DNA of 64,000 bases from Annona cherimola (Eukaryota > Streptophyta > Magnoliopsida > Magnoliales > Annonaceae), in the NCBI GenBank assembly GCA_030490835.1, contig CM059971.1, forward strand, positions 69,954,224-70,018,223, written 5' to 3'. Below the pieces are notes generated by a model. It worked only from the letters and a program-made list of their open reading frames with translations. It did not search any database and was not told the origin of the DNA. Positions 33,441 through 45,276 of this stretch are shown in pieces; positions within the stretch are counted from its first letter, which is position 1; the number at the start of each line of letters is the position of its first letter. The translations under genes were made by a program, and so were the position numbers.

Positions 33441-33853
33441 CGAAGGAGCGGGAGACAAGTGCGGCGAGTAGGAAGGCGAGACGGGGAGTAGCTGTTTCGA
33501 TCTGGTTCTGGCGATTGAGACTCTAGCACCGACGTCGGGAAACGACTGGCGATTGCTTCGATCTGTTTCTGGTGGTTCTGGCGATTGTTTCGATCTGGTT
33601 CTGGAAATTTCGAAGGAGCAGGAGACAAGTGCGGCGAGTGGAAGGCGAGCCGGGGAGCAGCTGCTTCGATCTGGTTCTGGCATTTGAGGCTCTAGCACAG
33701 ACGCCGGGAAACGACTGGCGATCTGTTTCGATCTGGTCCTGGTGGTTCTGGCGGTTGTCTCGATCTGGTCTTGGTGGTTTCGAAGAAGCAGGAGACAAGT
33801 GCGGTGTGCAGGAAGGCGAGCAGGGGAGCAGCTGCTTCGATTCGGTCGCAGGG
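33441..33853 (+). repeat. 170-bp tandem repeats in the LINE 5' region
   Basis: The segment beginning cgaaggagcgggagacaagt occurs at 33441, 33611 and 33781, an exact 170-bp period, with units containing ttcgatctggttctgg and cgggaaacgactggcg. The third copy is partial and runs into the ORF1 start. A less similar partial copy may precede 33441. The layout recalls the promoter monomers of some mammalian L1s; promoter activity here is inference. The minus-strand LINE has no such repeats in its leader. Confidence 0.85.
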
Positions 33854-35380
33854 ATGCAAACCCAACACGCAGAACTGCTGGAAGCCGAGCTCCAGACCTT
33901 GTCTATTGATGGCAGTGCTATCAAAAGCATCAAACCAGATAATGCGGCAGCGCTGCTATGCACATTATGGGCGGCGAAGTCGTATAACAGGGACTATTTC
34001 AAAGGCATGCTGCGACGGCTTTGGCGTACGAAGGGGATAATAAACTTCACCGAACTGGGGGAGAACTTGTGGAAGGTGTCGTTTTCAGAGAAGGATGACA
34101 GAGACAGAGTGATGGATGGCCGGCCATGGCTGTTTGACCGCAACTTGGTCATTTTGGAGGAGCTATGTGAGGAGATCGAATACACCCAGCTTATGCTTGT
34201 GGAAACGCCTGTGTGGCTACAGGTTCATGGCATCCCATTTCTGGTCGAAAGAAGCTGGTTGGGGCAATGCGTAGCTAATACTTTTGAGAAGCCAATAGAG
34301 ATCAGAGCTTCGGACGCTGAACTTCGGATTCGGGTAATGCTGGACTGCCGACGTCCTCTACGCCGAGGCTTATTCATCAAATTTGGAGATCAACAGCGGA
34401 GGTGGTTATGCTTTCAATATGAAAAGTTGTCTTTGTTCTGTTACTTATGTGGCGTGATGGGTCATGCCCATAAGGAGTGTCTGAGTTCTTCAAAGGAGAA
34501 GCGGATGGCTGTGGAGGTTGACATGCCCTACGGGAGCTGGCTGAGGGCGGGGGCATGGCCAATGCATATGAGGGATGGACAGGGGTCTCATTCTCGTGCT
34601 GAGCCTGTGAAGTACTTAGGAGGGCAGGGATTGTGGGGGGAAGAGGGAGGTGGGCAGGAGATGATGGAGTCGGTTAGCGGCAAGCCGGGAGGGGCAGCTG
34701 AGGTGAGAGTGGCCTTGGATACGGGTGGTGCTTCTAGATGTGTCGAGGCCATTGGAGATGTTCTGGGGGGCTGCGGGCTTGGGGGTAGCGGAGGTCCTAA
34801 CAGAAGCGCATCTTCAGCCCGCATCTTCCTCCGGCAATTTCAAGTGTGGGACGCAAGATGCAGTGGGATATGTAAAGGGAAGTGTGGAAACGGGTAGTGG
34901 CAGGGTGGGGTTAGGCGGAGAGGGAAGGAAAATATGGATGGGGTCTGTAAGCGGGTGTTGTGGGGAGGAAGTGGGGATGGATGAGGAAGGGGAGGTAGGA
35001 TGGGAGGTTATAAGGGGGTTGGGGGGCGATGGTGTGAAGGAAGTGGGAGAGGATTGGGGGCTATATGATGTTCCGGTGCAGGGCGAGGGAAGGGGAAAAG
35101 ATGGGAAATCTCTTGAACGACCAAGTCTAGTAGGGGGGAGAATGGGGTCAGTTTTGAATCAACGTTCAAGTGCTCCTTTGGTGGCAAAAGTAGATAGAAA
35201 CGGAAAGCAAGGCTTGGGGTGGATAGGGAGGGGGCCCATTCTATCACCGCATTACCTCAGGGTGTGGCCAAAAGGGGGCGGGAGGCGGATGAGGAGGAGC
35301 CGGGAAGCCAGCGAAAACGGACAAATGTGTTCCGGTGCATGGAATTGCCGTGGGCTTGGGAACCCACGGGCAATTCGTAA
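33854..35380 (+). pseudogene. LINE ORF1 (DUF4283 and CCHC protein), probable frameshifts
   Basis: Start ATG 33854 (MQTQHAELLEAELQT) is supported by alignment with the other LINE; the frame is open for some distance upstream but that part is the 170-bp repeat. DUF4283-like residues 1-165 are followed by a CCHC knuckle (CYLCGVMGHAHKEC, residues 196-209). This frame stops at 34897. From about 34810 to 35240 another frame carries residues resembling the sister protein (EDWGLYD), and from about 35240 the first frame again resembles it (EADEEEPGSQRKR), ending at TAA 35378-35380, 56 bases inside ORF2. This pattern suggests two compensating frameshifts. The linker is G-rich low complexity, so the exact sites are uncertain. 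Confidence 0.75.
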
Positions 35381-38300
35381 TCTTTTTTATCTTGTCAGGA
35401 GACAAGCACCCAAACTCATCTTTTTGTGCGAGACGAAGTGCAATGCAAAGGAGATGGAGCCGATTCGGCGGAAACTCCGGTTTGACTCGTGTTTTGTTGT
35501 GGACTCTGTCGCTAGGAGCGAAGGGCTAGCGATTTTTTGGAATAACGACCATCCGGCGTCGGTGCGGAGTTTCTCGGCTCATCACATCGATGTGAACTTT
35601 TTGGGCTGGCGCTTCTCGGGGTTCTATGGTTACCCCAAGGCTCACCGCCGCCATTTCTCTTGGAACATCCTCAACCAATTGGCTCCAGGTGATGACACTC
35701 CATGGCTCGTTATGGGAGATTTCAACGAGGTGCTTGGACCGTCGGAATTCATCAGTTCGAGGTCTCGTAACCAAGGCCAAATGGATCTTTTTCGCTCCAC
35801 TATCGATTTATGCAATTTACAGGACATTTCTTTCACGGGAGCGCCCATGACTTGGAGCAACAATAGGAAGGGCCCTCAAAGAGTGGAAGCGAGGCTTGAT
35901 AGGGGCCTGTCAAATCCCTCATGGTCAAATTTATTCCCTCATGCTCGGGTAGCTCACTTGTCGGCGGCCACATCTGACCACTGCCCAATTCTTCTTCTGC
36001 TTGAACCCAGGATAGGCGGTAGGGGGCCGCCCAAGGAGTTCAGATATGAGCTCTTCTGGGCTAGAGATGCGGAGGCCACGGGAATCATCCAGAATGTGTG
36101 GGAGTCTGAATCTTTTAGGGGAGCAAATGCTACGGATGTGGTAACATGGAAAATCAAGAAGGCGGGCATGGAATTACTCAAATGGAACAGATCGAAAAAG
36201 GGAAATCTCAGACAGGCTATTAACAGAAAATAGAAAGAGCTCTCGGATTTGAGGGGGCTTTGTCCGTCTGATGCTCGTGATGATCAAATGAGGCTTCTCA
36301 AGCACCAAATTAACCTTTTGCTAGAAGATGAGGAGCAATTATGGAGTATTCGGGCCAAAACCCATTGGCTTTTGGAGGGTGACAGGAACACAGCTTTCTT
36401 CCATCGGATGGCTTCCAATCGAAGACGAGCAAATTCTATTGAGATGCTTCGAGATATTGATGGTAGATGGGTCAAGGACCAAGACGAGCTGCTGAACATG
36501 ACTGCATCCCACTTCTCAGAGATATATACCTCTTCTCGACCACAGATTGCAAACTGGGTCCCTAGTCTCTTTAAACGGAAAATCTCAGAGTCGCAGAGAA
36601 GGGATTTGATTAAACCATTGTGCATGGCCGAAGTGGTAAGTGCGGTGAAAGGGATGTGCCCTTCCAAAGCCCCGGGGCCGAACGGGATGTCTCCGGGATT
36701 CTTTCAGAAACACTGGCATATTGTGGGGCGAGACATCTTTCAGTGGTGCAAATCAATCATGGAGGAGGCTAACCAAGCTCAAAGAGAGAGGTATATTCAG
36801 AAGGTTAATGATACAACCCTGGTTTTGATCCCGAAGACCAAGGGTGCTCAGGAATTGTCACAGTTTCGGCCAATAAGCTTATGCAATGTCGTCTACAAGA
36901 TATTCGCAAAGGTTTTAGCCAACAAGCTTAAAGTCATTCTCAACGAGGTCATCGGGGGAGAACAAAGCGCTTTTGTGCCAAGCCGTCTTATAACTGACAA
37001 CATGTTAGTGGCATATGAGGTGATCCATTCTCTTAGGAGACGGAAGGGCGGCAAAAGACGTGAGGTGGCTATCAAGCTCGATATGTCCAAGGCATATGAC
37101 CGAGTTGAGTGGATATTCTTGGAACAGATCATGGGGGCTATGAACTTCTGTCCATTGTGGGTCAAATGGATAATGAGCTGTGTATCGACCGTCAGTTATC
37201 GGGTTAAGGTTAATGGCTTCAAATCTAGGACTTTCCAACCTCAGCGGGGGTTACGGCAAGGGGATCCGCTATCCCCTTATCTTTTCCTTCTTTGTGTGGA
37301 GGGGCTGTCAGTGCTTATTTCTTCAGCGTCAACCACTGGCTCACTTCATGGTATTAGATTGAACCCACGGGGACCTCAGCTCACTCATTTACTATTCGCA
37401 GATGATGCCCTTATATTTTTTAAAGCGGAAGACGGCAACATCAGTCAATTTTTGGAAATAATCAGGATTTATTCGGCGTCATCCGGACAGATGATCAATG
37501 TGGATAAAACATCTTTGTTCTTCAGTTCTAACATGGAAAGGCACGAAAGGGAGACGCTTTCTCATCGTCTTGGGTCGTCAGGGCAGATTGTTGACCGTTA
37601 TCTTGGCCTTCCGGCTTGGCTTGGGCGTTCAAAGGGGGGACTTTTCAAGGGCATTATTGAACGGATTTGGCGGAAAATACAAGGGTGGAAGGGGTGTATA
37701 TTGTCATCGGGAGGGAAAGAGGTCCTAATCAAGGCTGTAGCACAGGCGATCCCGTTCTATGCCATGAGTATTTTTCTGTTGCCTAAGTCTTTTTATCAGG
37801 AGATTAGTAGGATGCTGAGCAAATTCTGGTGGGGGGAAAGAGGGGATAAGCGCAAGATGAGCTGGGTGGCATGGAAGGACATGTGTAAGACGAAGTGTGC
37901 GGGAGGAATGGGATTCCGTGACCTCAAAGCTTTCAATGTTGCCCTTCTTGCCAAACAGGTATGGAGATTGTCCAATTGCAACTCATCTTTTTGCTACAGA
38001 GTTCTAAAAGCCAAATACTTTCCCAATACTGATATTTGGAGCTGCAAATCGAGATCGTCTGATTCGTTCACATGGCGATGCATCCTAAAAGCGCGGGATG
38101 TCGTTCAATCAGGGTGCCAATGGAGGATTGGTGACGGCAAGAGTGTTCGTTTCTTCTCTGACTCCTGGCTTGGCGTAAAAGTAGATAAGGTGGGTCCCCT
38201 TCCTCTGACCATCCCGGACGATGTGTTGGTTTGTCATTTCATTGATGAAGTGTCCAATGGATGGAACAAGGATAAAGTCATCGCAGCTGTGGGGGAGGGG

Positions 38301-39461
38301 GGGTGGCAAGTTGTTTGCCAAGTCCCCCTTCCCCGCCACCCTGAACCGGATGCTATTTTCTGGAAGCACGAGGCAAATGGACTTTTCTCTGTTAAATCTG
38401 CTCACAGATGGCTAAGGGAGGAAACTGCTGATCCCTTTGTTTCTACATGTTGCCGTGCCATTTGGAGGACAAAACTGCCAAGCAAGGTTCTGATCTTTGG
38501 GTGGCGCCTTTTCAGGAATGCTCTCCCCACTTGTTATAATTTGTCTCGCAGGGGTATTGATGTGAATCCCACTTGTGGGTTTTGTTCTCGGGGACTTGAG
38601 GACGCTGACCATCTATTCTTGGATTGTGCTTGTGTTGCTCGGTTCGCGCGGCAAGTGGTGCCTCATCGGCCTCCGACGACCTCAGTACAGGGAACTATAT
38701 CCCTCCTCGCGCTCAACGACAACAGTGATGTGTTGAGATTGTTTATTGTGTATTGCTGGAGGTTATGGTTTTTGCGGAACAAATATAGGGCCGAAGGGAT
38801 TCAGCCAGTGTTTACGGATCTGCTGCGCTGGTGCAGGGACTATATCGAGAGTGCCAGACGGATTTTGCTCCTCGATAAGATGTGTGCCATGGACACTCCT
38901 CTCGTTCCTAGATGGACTAGACCACCGGAAGGGGTTTTTAAGATGAATGTGGATGCCAGATGCTTAATGGACAGGGGGGTCTCGGGGTTTGCGGCTGTTA
39001 TTAGAGATTCTAGCGGTCAATTCATTGCGGCTTGTGGGTGGCGACGACTGGGGTTGGGGGAGCCTCTTATTTTGGAAGCGAAAGCGTTCCGTTTGGGCAT
39101 TCTTTGGGCTCTTCAACTACCGTTCAGCCAGGTCCAGATTGAGACCGACTCCTTGCTACTGAGTACATACCTGTCAAATGACTGTCAGGTACTCTCTCCG
39201 GTTGGTCATTCAATCTCCTTGCTCAGGACTATCCTCTCTAGTAACTCCCGTGTCTCTGTCCACCACGTTCTTAGAAATGGGAATTCGGTCGCCCATGCTT
39301 TAGCTGACTTGGTATGTTTGTCTAGCTGCGAACATATGTCTTGGTGGGGAAATCCTCCAACAGCTATTAGTGAGAAAATCTGTATTGATAATTTCTTTGC
39401 TATGTATTACGCAGGTTCCTCTTCTCCGAACCCTTCTCAAGTTGGGAGGGGGTCGGCCTAG
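35325..39461 (+). pseudogene. LINE ORF2 (endonuclease-reverse transcriptase-RNase H), one amber codon
   Basis: Start ATG 35325 gives MCSGAWNCRGLGNP. Endonuclease: GDFNEV (D132) and SDH (217-219). Codon 303 is TAG (36231-36233); the frame continues without any shift. Reverse transcriptase: FRPISLCNVVYKI, LDMSKAYDRVEW, GLRQGDPLSPYLF and FADD (691-694). A zinc-binding segment CGFCSRGLEDADHLFLDC follows, then RNase H with D1210, E1251, D1275 and D1328 all present. Length is 1379 codons including the stop. KAPGPNG replaces the usual KAPGPDG. The product would nick DNA and copy the LINE RNA at the target. As it stands it is cut between endonuclease and reverse transcriptase. Confidence 0.93.
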
Positions 39462-39492
39462 AGTAACCTTTATCAAAAAAAAAAAAAAAATT

Positions 39493-39507
39493 TTATATAA
39501 CCAAAAA
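39493..39507. repeat. Target-site duplication of the plus-strand LINE, 3' side
   Basis: ttatataaccaaaaa, identical to 33288-33302. Confidence 0.85.
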
Positions 39508-40338
39508 TGTATTTGTAGAAAATATTGCTCCTAAAAATGGAAGAGAAGATAGACATGGAAGATAAGCTCCTAGCAATCAGGAATTGATACGTAAACTTCC
39601 TACACATAAGGCAGGAGCTCTTGCCAGCCGCGCTAGCTGATTGCTGACAAGAGGTCAAATATTGACTTTAAGATGTTTTACAAAAAAAAATTATAAATTG
39701 CAGAGTTTTTCTAAATGAAGAATTTTTTAGTGAAATTGCAAAATCAAAATTTTATGGACAACAAATAAAAAAAGTAATATTATTCATTTAACATGTTTAC
39801 TCCACGTCTGTGAAATCCAGGGTAGTACTATTGCTTTTTTTTTTTTTTTTTTTTGATGTTCCAATATCTAGAAAATCGTTGCCCTGTAATTGACATTTTT
39901 TTTATCAAAGTAGTGTTGTGTTGCCCCTTAGATAGTAGGACGTACTAGCTTCCTTTTTTTCTCCTGATGACTTGTTCAGTGGAGATTCTTTTTCCCCTTT
40001 ACCACATATGAAATTATGAATACCACTCATACAATCCTGACTGAAGTGAGATTGATGTAACAAAATGATGCGGATAATTGATCTGAAATATTCATCAACT
40101 CCGGGTAGAAGATATATAACGAGTGAATCGTCTCAAACATTCCATGATTAGAGCTTGAGAATGGCTCCATTTTTATCTGCCAAGTTGTGATGTTTTGAAT
40201 GTTATACCCACGTCATACCCAAAACGGGAAGCGTGAATTCAAGTTCGTGAAATATTCGTTTTCTCTCAATATTTATTTATATTTATTTTCATAATAATCT
40301 TATTATTTCTCATTCTTGATTATGGGTGTGGTTAAAAC
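39508..40338. other. Intergenic sequence
   Basis: AT-rich with a T22 run near 39836. No gene or element recognised. Confidence 0.45.
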
Positions 40339-40622
40339 TTTTTTTATTAATATTATACATCATGACAATTTAATATTACAATCAAACACTTTCACAACTC
40401 TCACACCCACCCTTGCTCTGACAACCTTCTTGACTTTCTACGCACCAGAGCACATCAATAAACACCTCCACATCCACATTCTGGGAGGACAAACAACGAA
40501 AAATAAACACCTCCACATCCACATTCTGGGAGGACAAACAACGAAAATTGTGTAAATGCAGCTTCGAACCTGCGCCATTTGGAAACGAGTCACTGACTCG
40601 TACCACTAGGGTAGTGCCCCTG
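40339..40622 (-). mobile_element. Candidate tRNA-derived SINE (minus strand)
   Basis: On the minus strand, an A-box-like tagtggtacgag (complement of 40598-40609) is followed by a B-box-like aggttcgaagc (complement of 40561-40571), and the sequence runs to an A7 end (T on the plus strand, 40339-40345). The body contains a 45-bp tandem duplication. No target duplication was found, so this is less certain than the two other SINEs. Confidence 0.4.
40457..40547 (+). repeat. 45-bp tandem duplication
   Basis: aataaacacctccacatcca plus cattctgggaggacaaacaacgaa is present twice in a row with a 45-bp period and no visible difference. Confidence 0.9.
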
Positions 40623-41536
40623 ATGGTAGTCACTGACTTGTACCACGAGTCACCTCAACATTCTGGTTCAAGAAATAAGTTCTTGTTTATAACAATATTG
40701 TATGTCCGATTAGAGTATTGGGAGATATTCTAGGATTACAGTTTAAGAACCTGACAAGATAATGGCTAGTGAATGGATCTTTGTGGTCATCTATAGCATT
40801 TGGATTATTTAGATGTATATTGTATTATAAGTGTATCCCTAAAAATACGGTACCCAAAATCATTAATATTGATCAAAGTCTTTATTGGCCATGCCTGATT
40901 AAAAGTTAAAATATATATAACCATGTGTAGAATATGAAAAATACTTAGATCCATTTAATTGCGCATTAGAATATTATGATATTTTATCTAATCATTTGAT
41001 ATAGGAGTGATATTTTATATCATTTATTTGTTTAACTAACGACGTGAAAACTGTACGCAAATCAAAAATTTTATTACATTATTAAAGGTATATTAATTTG
41101 ATAACTTTATTAGATAATTAATGCATATATTTAATTTGCATGAAATTTGATGAACTATGTAAATGAATATTTTTATTAGTATTTTTATAATGTGACAATG
41201 AATATTACAATAAGGCACATTTACAGCTTACATTGTGAAGGGAATATTTCAATAAACACCCCGTACCAAATGAAATTTCTAAAAACCACCCACAATCAAG
41301 AGAAAATTATAAAATTCCCATTTCAAATGAACATTTTTGTTGTAAAATACTTCTTCTCCACCAAAGAGATGAAGGGGACTTAAACCGTACACCCACTAGT
41401 AAGGAGACCATGCTAGTACCACCTATGCTAGCCTCATGTGGTAGGTATGTAAAGAAATAATTTTAAATGCAAGAACAAGTCGTGCTTTGATTTAATAATC
41501 AAATATCCCCATGTGATTTTTCATTCTCAAAACAAT
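40623..41536. other. AT-rich intergenic sequence
   Basis: No feature recognised apart from a repeat of gtcactgactyGTAccac around 40590-40650. Confidence 0.4.
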
Positions 41537-41675
41537 TTATAATTAAAAATGACTTAAATACCCATGTATTTAAAATCCAAAATAAAAATATATATCATAA
41601 AATAGTAAAACTTAATTTATAAATTAAATAAAACTAGATTAACATGTGCATAAAAAAATTTAAAAATAAGAAATA
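41537..41675. mobile_element. Right half of a shared-core MITE
   Basis: Contains aaaaatgacttaaataccca, aaaatagtaaaacttaattt and ctagattaacatgtgcat, which are right-arm core motifs in order. The left arm is absent. Confidence 0.55.
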
Positions 41676-42985
41676 TATTTGGACCGGTCAGTATTTCAGA
41701 CCGGTAGGAAATAATCAGCTTTCTTATATAACTTCTTTCATTCTTAATAAATATAATTACATAATTATTTCATTTTTTTTTTTAGCATCCAAGCCCCTTA
41801 GAATTCTTCATAACAGGCAATTAAATAGACCCAAAATGGTGGTGTAGTCGGATCTTCAATGGTAACCATGTAAACTTTCGCTACATCAATAGGTGACTGG
41901 TGAGGCAAAGTATGATTGTCACAAAGTGAGCCATAAAAAATAGAGACGAGGAAGTAATTTTTTTTGCTGAACAAGGTTCATAAATGGGCCATTTTGTAGA
42001 ATTAATACATAGTTATAAGACGTTACCCACACGAATGTCTAATTTCAATTAATTTTAATACAAAAAAGTCATTTTTAAAATATTATGAACAAAAAGAAAA
42101 TAACTTGAAATGAGATGGGGATCCCACCTTTTCAAAAAGTAGAAGTCCAGCAGATTGATTCCCATTGCTAGCTTAGTGACAGACAGCCGTGCTAATCCAT
42201 TAAATGTGGATAAAAATAATTACTAGTAGGGCGCGCGTAGATTGGATGGTCTGCCCAACGTCCCTACGGTGCTCCAAGGGCTGTGACCATGAGGACAGCT
42301 TTCAAAAGCCGCCTTCGGGTCATACCCATCATTCAATGGACAGATGAAGCCCCTATGCATCATAGCAATACTTGCCAAATTAGACCCACCCCCCACACAA
42401 AAAAAAAAAAAAAAAACCCTTATCCAAAGTCCTAAACTGGATGCTCTGTCGTTTCCTTTTTATTTGTGGAAAATATTTGATCAAACCCTTCGCAATTAGC
42501 ATGCATAGAGTAATATTCATATATGTGTTCTATCCTTTAATTTGCTCCATTAAAAATAGCCATATGATAATAAGATAAGCATGCAGGGGGATCCACCCAA
42601 ATTAGATTGCCTGCTCTCACGTTCATATATGGCTAGAATTATTACTCGTCAACTTCTATGTTTTTTCTGTAAATATTGTTAATTCGTTATGTGATGATAT
42701 ATAACGAGATTTTGGAATATTCCAACATTTTAATTACATGCTTTTAGTGGCAATTGTTAGATACACGAATCCATTTTCAGGGCATATATTCAACGGAACA
42801 TTACGAATAAAGGCCCTCCTTCCACCTTTTTTTTTCTTGGTGAAATAACCTTCTCTTTCGAAAATACTCCAAACAATTTTCCATTTCCCTATGAGAAAAA
42901 CACGGTTAATTATGTTATGCACCACCCAAAGATTAATCGATCCCGATGCTGCTCTAGGAGCCCTCTTTTGTTTTTTGAAACATAT
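41676..42985. other. Intergenic sequence
   Basis: AT-rich with a mixed stretch at 42230-42400 ending in A17. No coding sequence or RNA gene recognised. Confidence 0.4.
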
Positions 42986-43307
42986 ATGCGAGCCCAAGCT
43001 CAAAAATTTTTAAACTCTAATCAACAAATTTTACATTTTTGTAATTTTTAAATATTTATTTTTTGAATTATGAAAATGAAAAATGCGCTGTGCATGCAAT
43101 TTTTTTAATACATGTGCAGGTCTAAGCATAAAATTTCAAGTATATAATTTTATATTTTATGATTTTTTAATATTTATTTTTGAACTACGAAAATAAAAAC
43201 GTACTATTCTAACAATGCATTTTTCTTTTTCATGTTTCAAAAATAAATATTAAAAATCTCAAAAATTTTAAAATAGAATGGTTGAAAATTTTAAGCTCGG
43301 ACCCACA
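42986..43307. mobile_element. Fold-back MITE, GAGCCCAAGCTC tips
   Basis: Left tip gcgagcccaagctcaaaaat and right tip ttttaagctcggacccac are imperfect inverted repeats, and the AT-rich arms (aatttttaaatatttatttt against aaaataaatattaaaaatc) mirror each other. No coding capacity. Confidence 0.6.
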
Positions 43308-44250
43308 AATATATTCAAAGAACAAAAATATAAAACATGCTCGAACGCTAGGAGTATAGGATTGTGATCCAAGATTAATTAAAGGACATTTTACATATAT
43401 TATATCCAGATCATACAAAGTTCCAATTTAATGCACCGATGTGCACTAAACTTAGTTAGAAATTTTTAATTTTTATTTTATTTAATACTTTAAAATCTTT
43501 AAAAATAAAAAAGTCCATTTTCATGTGCCATTGCATGAAATCAAGCTATTTTTATTTTTGAAATTTAAATAATCAAAAATAGAACTTGCAAAAAGGTATG
43601 AAACTTTACACATTGAATCTCAATGCACACGCATGCACCGATCGTGTTCCATATTCTTTCTATTCAATACGAATCTTAAAATGTTTAAATTCATATATGT
43701 CCACGTACTAAAAAAAAGTAAAAGTTTCTTTTGTATTCACAACATTGTCCAAAATTCCTATCATACATATAACATTTTAATAAATTTTTTATATACATAA
43801 TATTTCACTTTAAATTTTTATCGTATTCGTGCAGTGAAAATAACCTTTAACTACTATATTGTAAAGATGATTTTGTCCTTCCACAATTTCTAAAACAATC
43901 CAACACTAATATAATTTAATTAATATTAGCAAATCATTAATTTGTAATATTAAGCGATTTAAATCATATTAGGGCTAAATCGTTTCGATTAAAGAAAATT
44001 TGAATATATAAAATTGTCTTTTCAATAGGATGGTTAACGATTATTTTGACGGCATGAGTATAATAAGAAATTATGGTAAAATGTTATGAATATAAAAGAA
44101 ATTTTTGAATGGTTATAAGTATATTAAGAATTAAGTACAAATGTAATAGGTAACAAAGAAATTTTATCAAAAAATCTCATACGTCCACAGTCAACGTATC
44201 ATGACGCACGACATGACCACATTCAATGTATCTTGCTTCGGATTCAAATC
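43308..44250. other. Intergenic sequence with MITE-like debris
   Basis: Tip-like motifs atgcaccgatgtgcactaaa (43433) and caatgcacacgcatgcaccg (43620) enclose an AT-rich stretch with weak inverted symmetry, probably an old MITE. The rest shows nothing. Confidence 0.4.
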
Positions 44251-44268
44251 AAGTCATTATGCAGAGTT

Positions 44269-44284
44269 TTTTTTTTTTATGGAA
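44269..44284 (-). mobile_element. Micro-insertion: TTCCAT plus A10, 18-bp duplication
   Basis: aagtcattatgcagagtt lies at 44251-44268 and, unchanged, at 44285-44302. The 16 bp between them read TTCCAT followed by A10 on the minus strand. Same form as the insertions at 16121, 28796 and 51342. Confidence 0.75.
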
Positions 44285-44302
44285 AAGTCATTATGCAGAG
44301 TT

Positions 44303-44873
44303 GATACAACTTTTTTATCACCATTTGCTTTTTTGAAAAATGAAACTCTTTTCTACCCATCCAAAATTCATCGGGGTTAACATTTGGCTTATCCCATGGT
44401 GGTAGGGCTTGCGTTAAGTCCACGTTTGAATTGCATTGGTGCTTTCCTTCAAACCACCAATAATAATCATAATATTCTAACTTTTTACAATTTAAAATCC
44501 ATAATTTTACCTTCAATTTTTTGATGCGTGGTCAAATTAACAAAGCCTAAATAAGGCTTATTTGCAAATCGTTTAATGCATAATCAGTGGGAGGACTTTT
44601 CACACATGAATCCAGACGCAATGTGTACCCCCATGAGTTTTGCATTTTTTTAAAAAAAATTTCATTTATATCTAAACCGTACATGATATTATGAACTATA
44701 AATTTTTTAGTCTAAATAGAAAATCAACTTAATTGAATGCTTTTATAATCAATAATTTTAAAAAATATTATTTTTAGATACCTCAGGCATTTGAATTTGC
44801 TGTGAATCATATGAAAATCTACTTCAAATGATTTGTTAGTCCATATATGTGTTAATGAAGAAGCATATGATGC
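44303..44873. other. AT-rich intergenic sequence
   Basis: No feature recognised. Confidence 0.45.
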
Positions 44874-45276
44874 ATGGGGAATGATTCTGGTAGCCCAGGC
44901 TAAGTAAATGTCTCACTTAGCCCACCTCAAAAAACTTATTTAAAATAACTTTTTTTTATTTTTTTCTTCATACACTTGTTTATCTAAGTGTATTTAATAT
45001 ATAATCAAGTTTTACCATTTTTGAATATGTGTATATTTTTTTTAAAATTTTTAAAAATAAGGGTAGTTTAAATACATATATATACATAGATGTTTAAAAA
45101 TCTCAAAAAAATAGATAAACATATTCAAAAATGGTAAAACTTGGTCTATATGTTAAATACACTTAGATAAATAAGTGAACGAAGAAATTTTTTTAAAAAA
45201 AGTTGTTGTAAATACTTTTTTAAGGTGAGCTAAGTGAGATATTTACTTAGCCCGGGCTAACAGGATCACTCCTCAT
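44874..45276. mobile_element. Fold-back MITE, AGCCCGGGCTAAG tips
   Basis: The left end (catggggaatgattctggta, then gcccaggctaagtaaatgtc and tcacttagcccacct) mirrors the right end (aggtgagctaagtgagatat, then ttacttagcccgggctaaca, then ggatcactcctcatg) over about 50 bp. Core motifs ctaagtgtatttaatata and aagttttaccatttttgaa and their complements are present. Related tips occur at 62148-62300 and 63176-64000. Confidence 0.85.

Larger units (their letters stand above)
33303..39492 (+). mobile_element. Full-length, young-looking L1-type LINE (plus strand)
   Basis: About 6.2 kb between 15-bp target duplications, ending in tttatc and A16 (39475-39490). It has a 5' region with 170-bp repeats (33441-33853), ORF1 from 33854, ORF2 35325-39461 and almost no 3' UTR (about 13 bp before the poly(A)). 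ORF2 is in one frame of 1379 codons with a single TAG, so decay has been slight compared with the minus-strand LINE. GC content is well above the flanks. Confidence 0.93.

Noticed and set aside
33572..33853. Upstream extension of LINE ORF1
   Set aside because: The extension reads through the 170-bp repeats; the sister element aligns only from the ATG at 33854.
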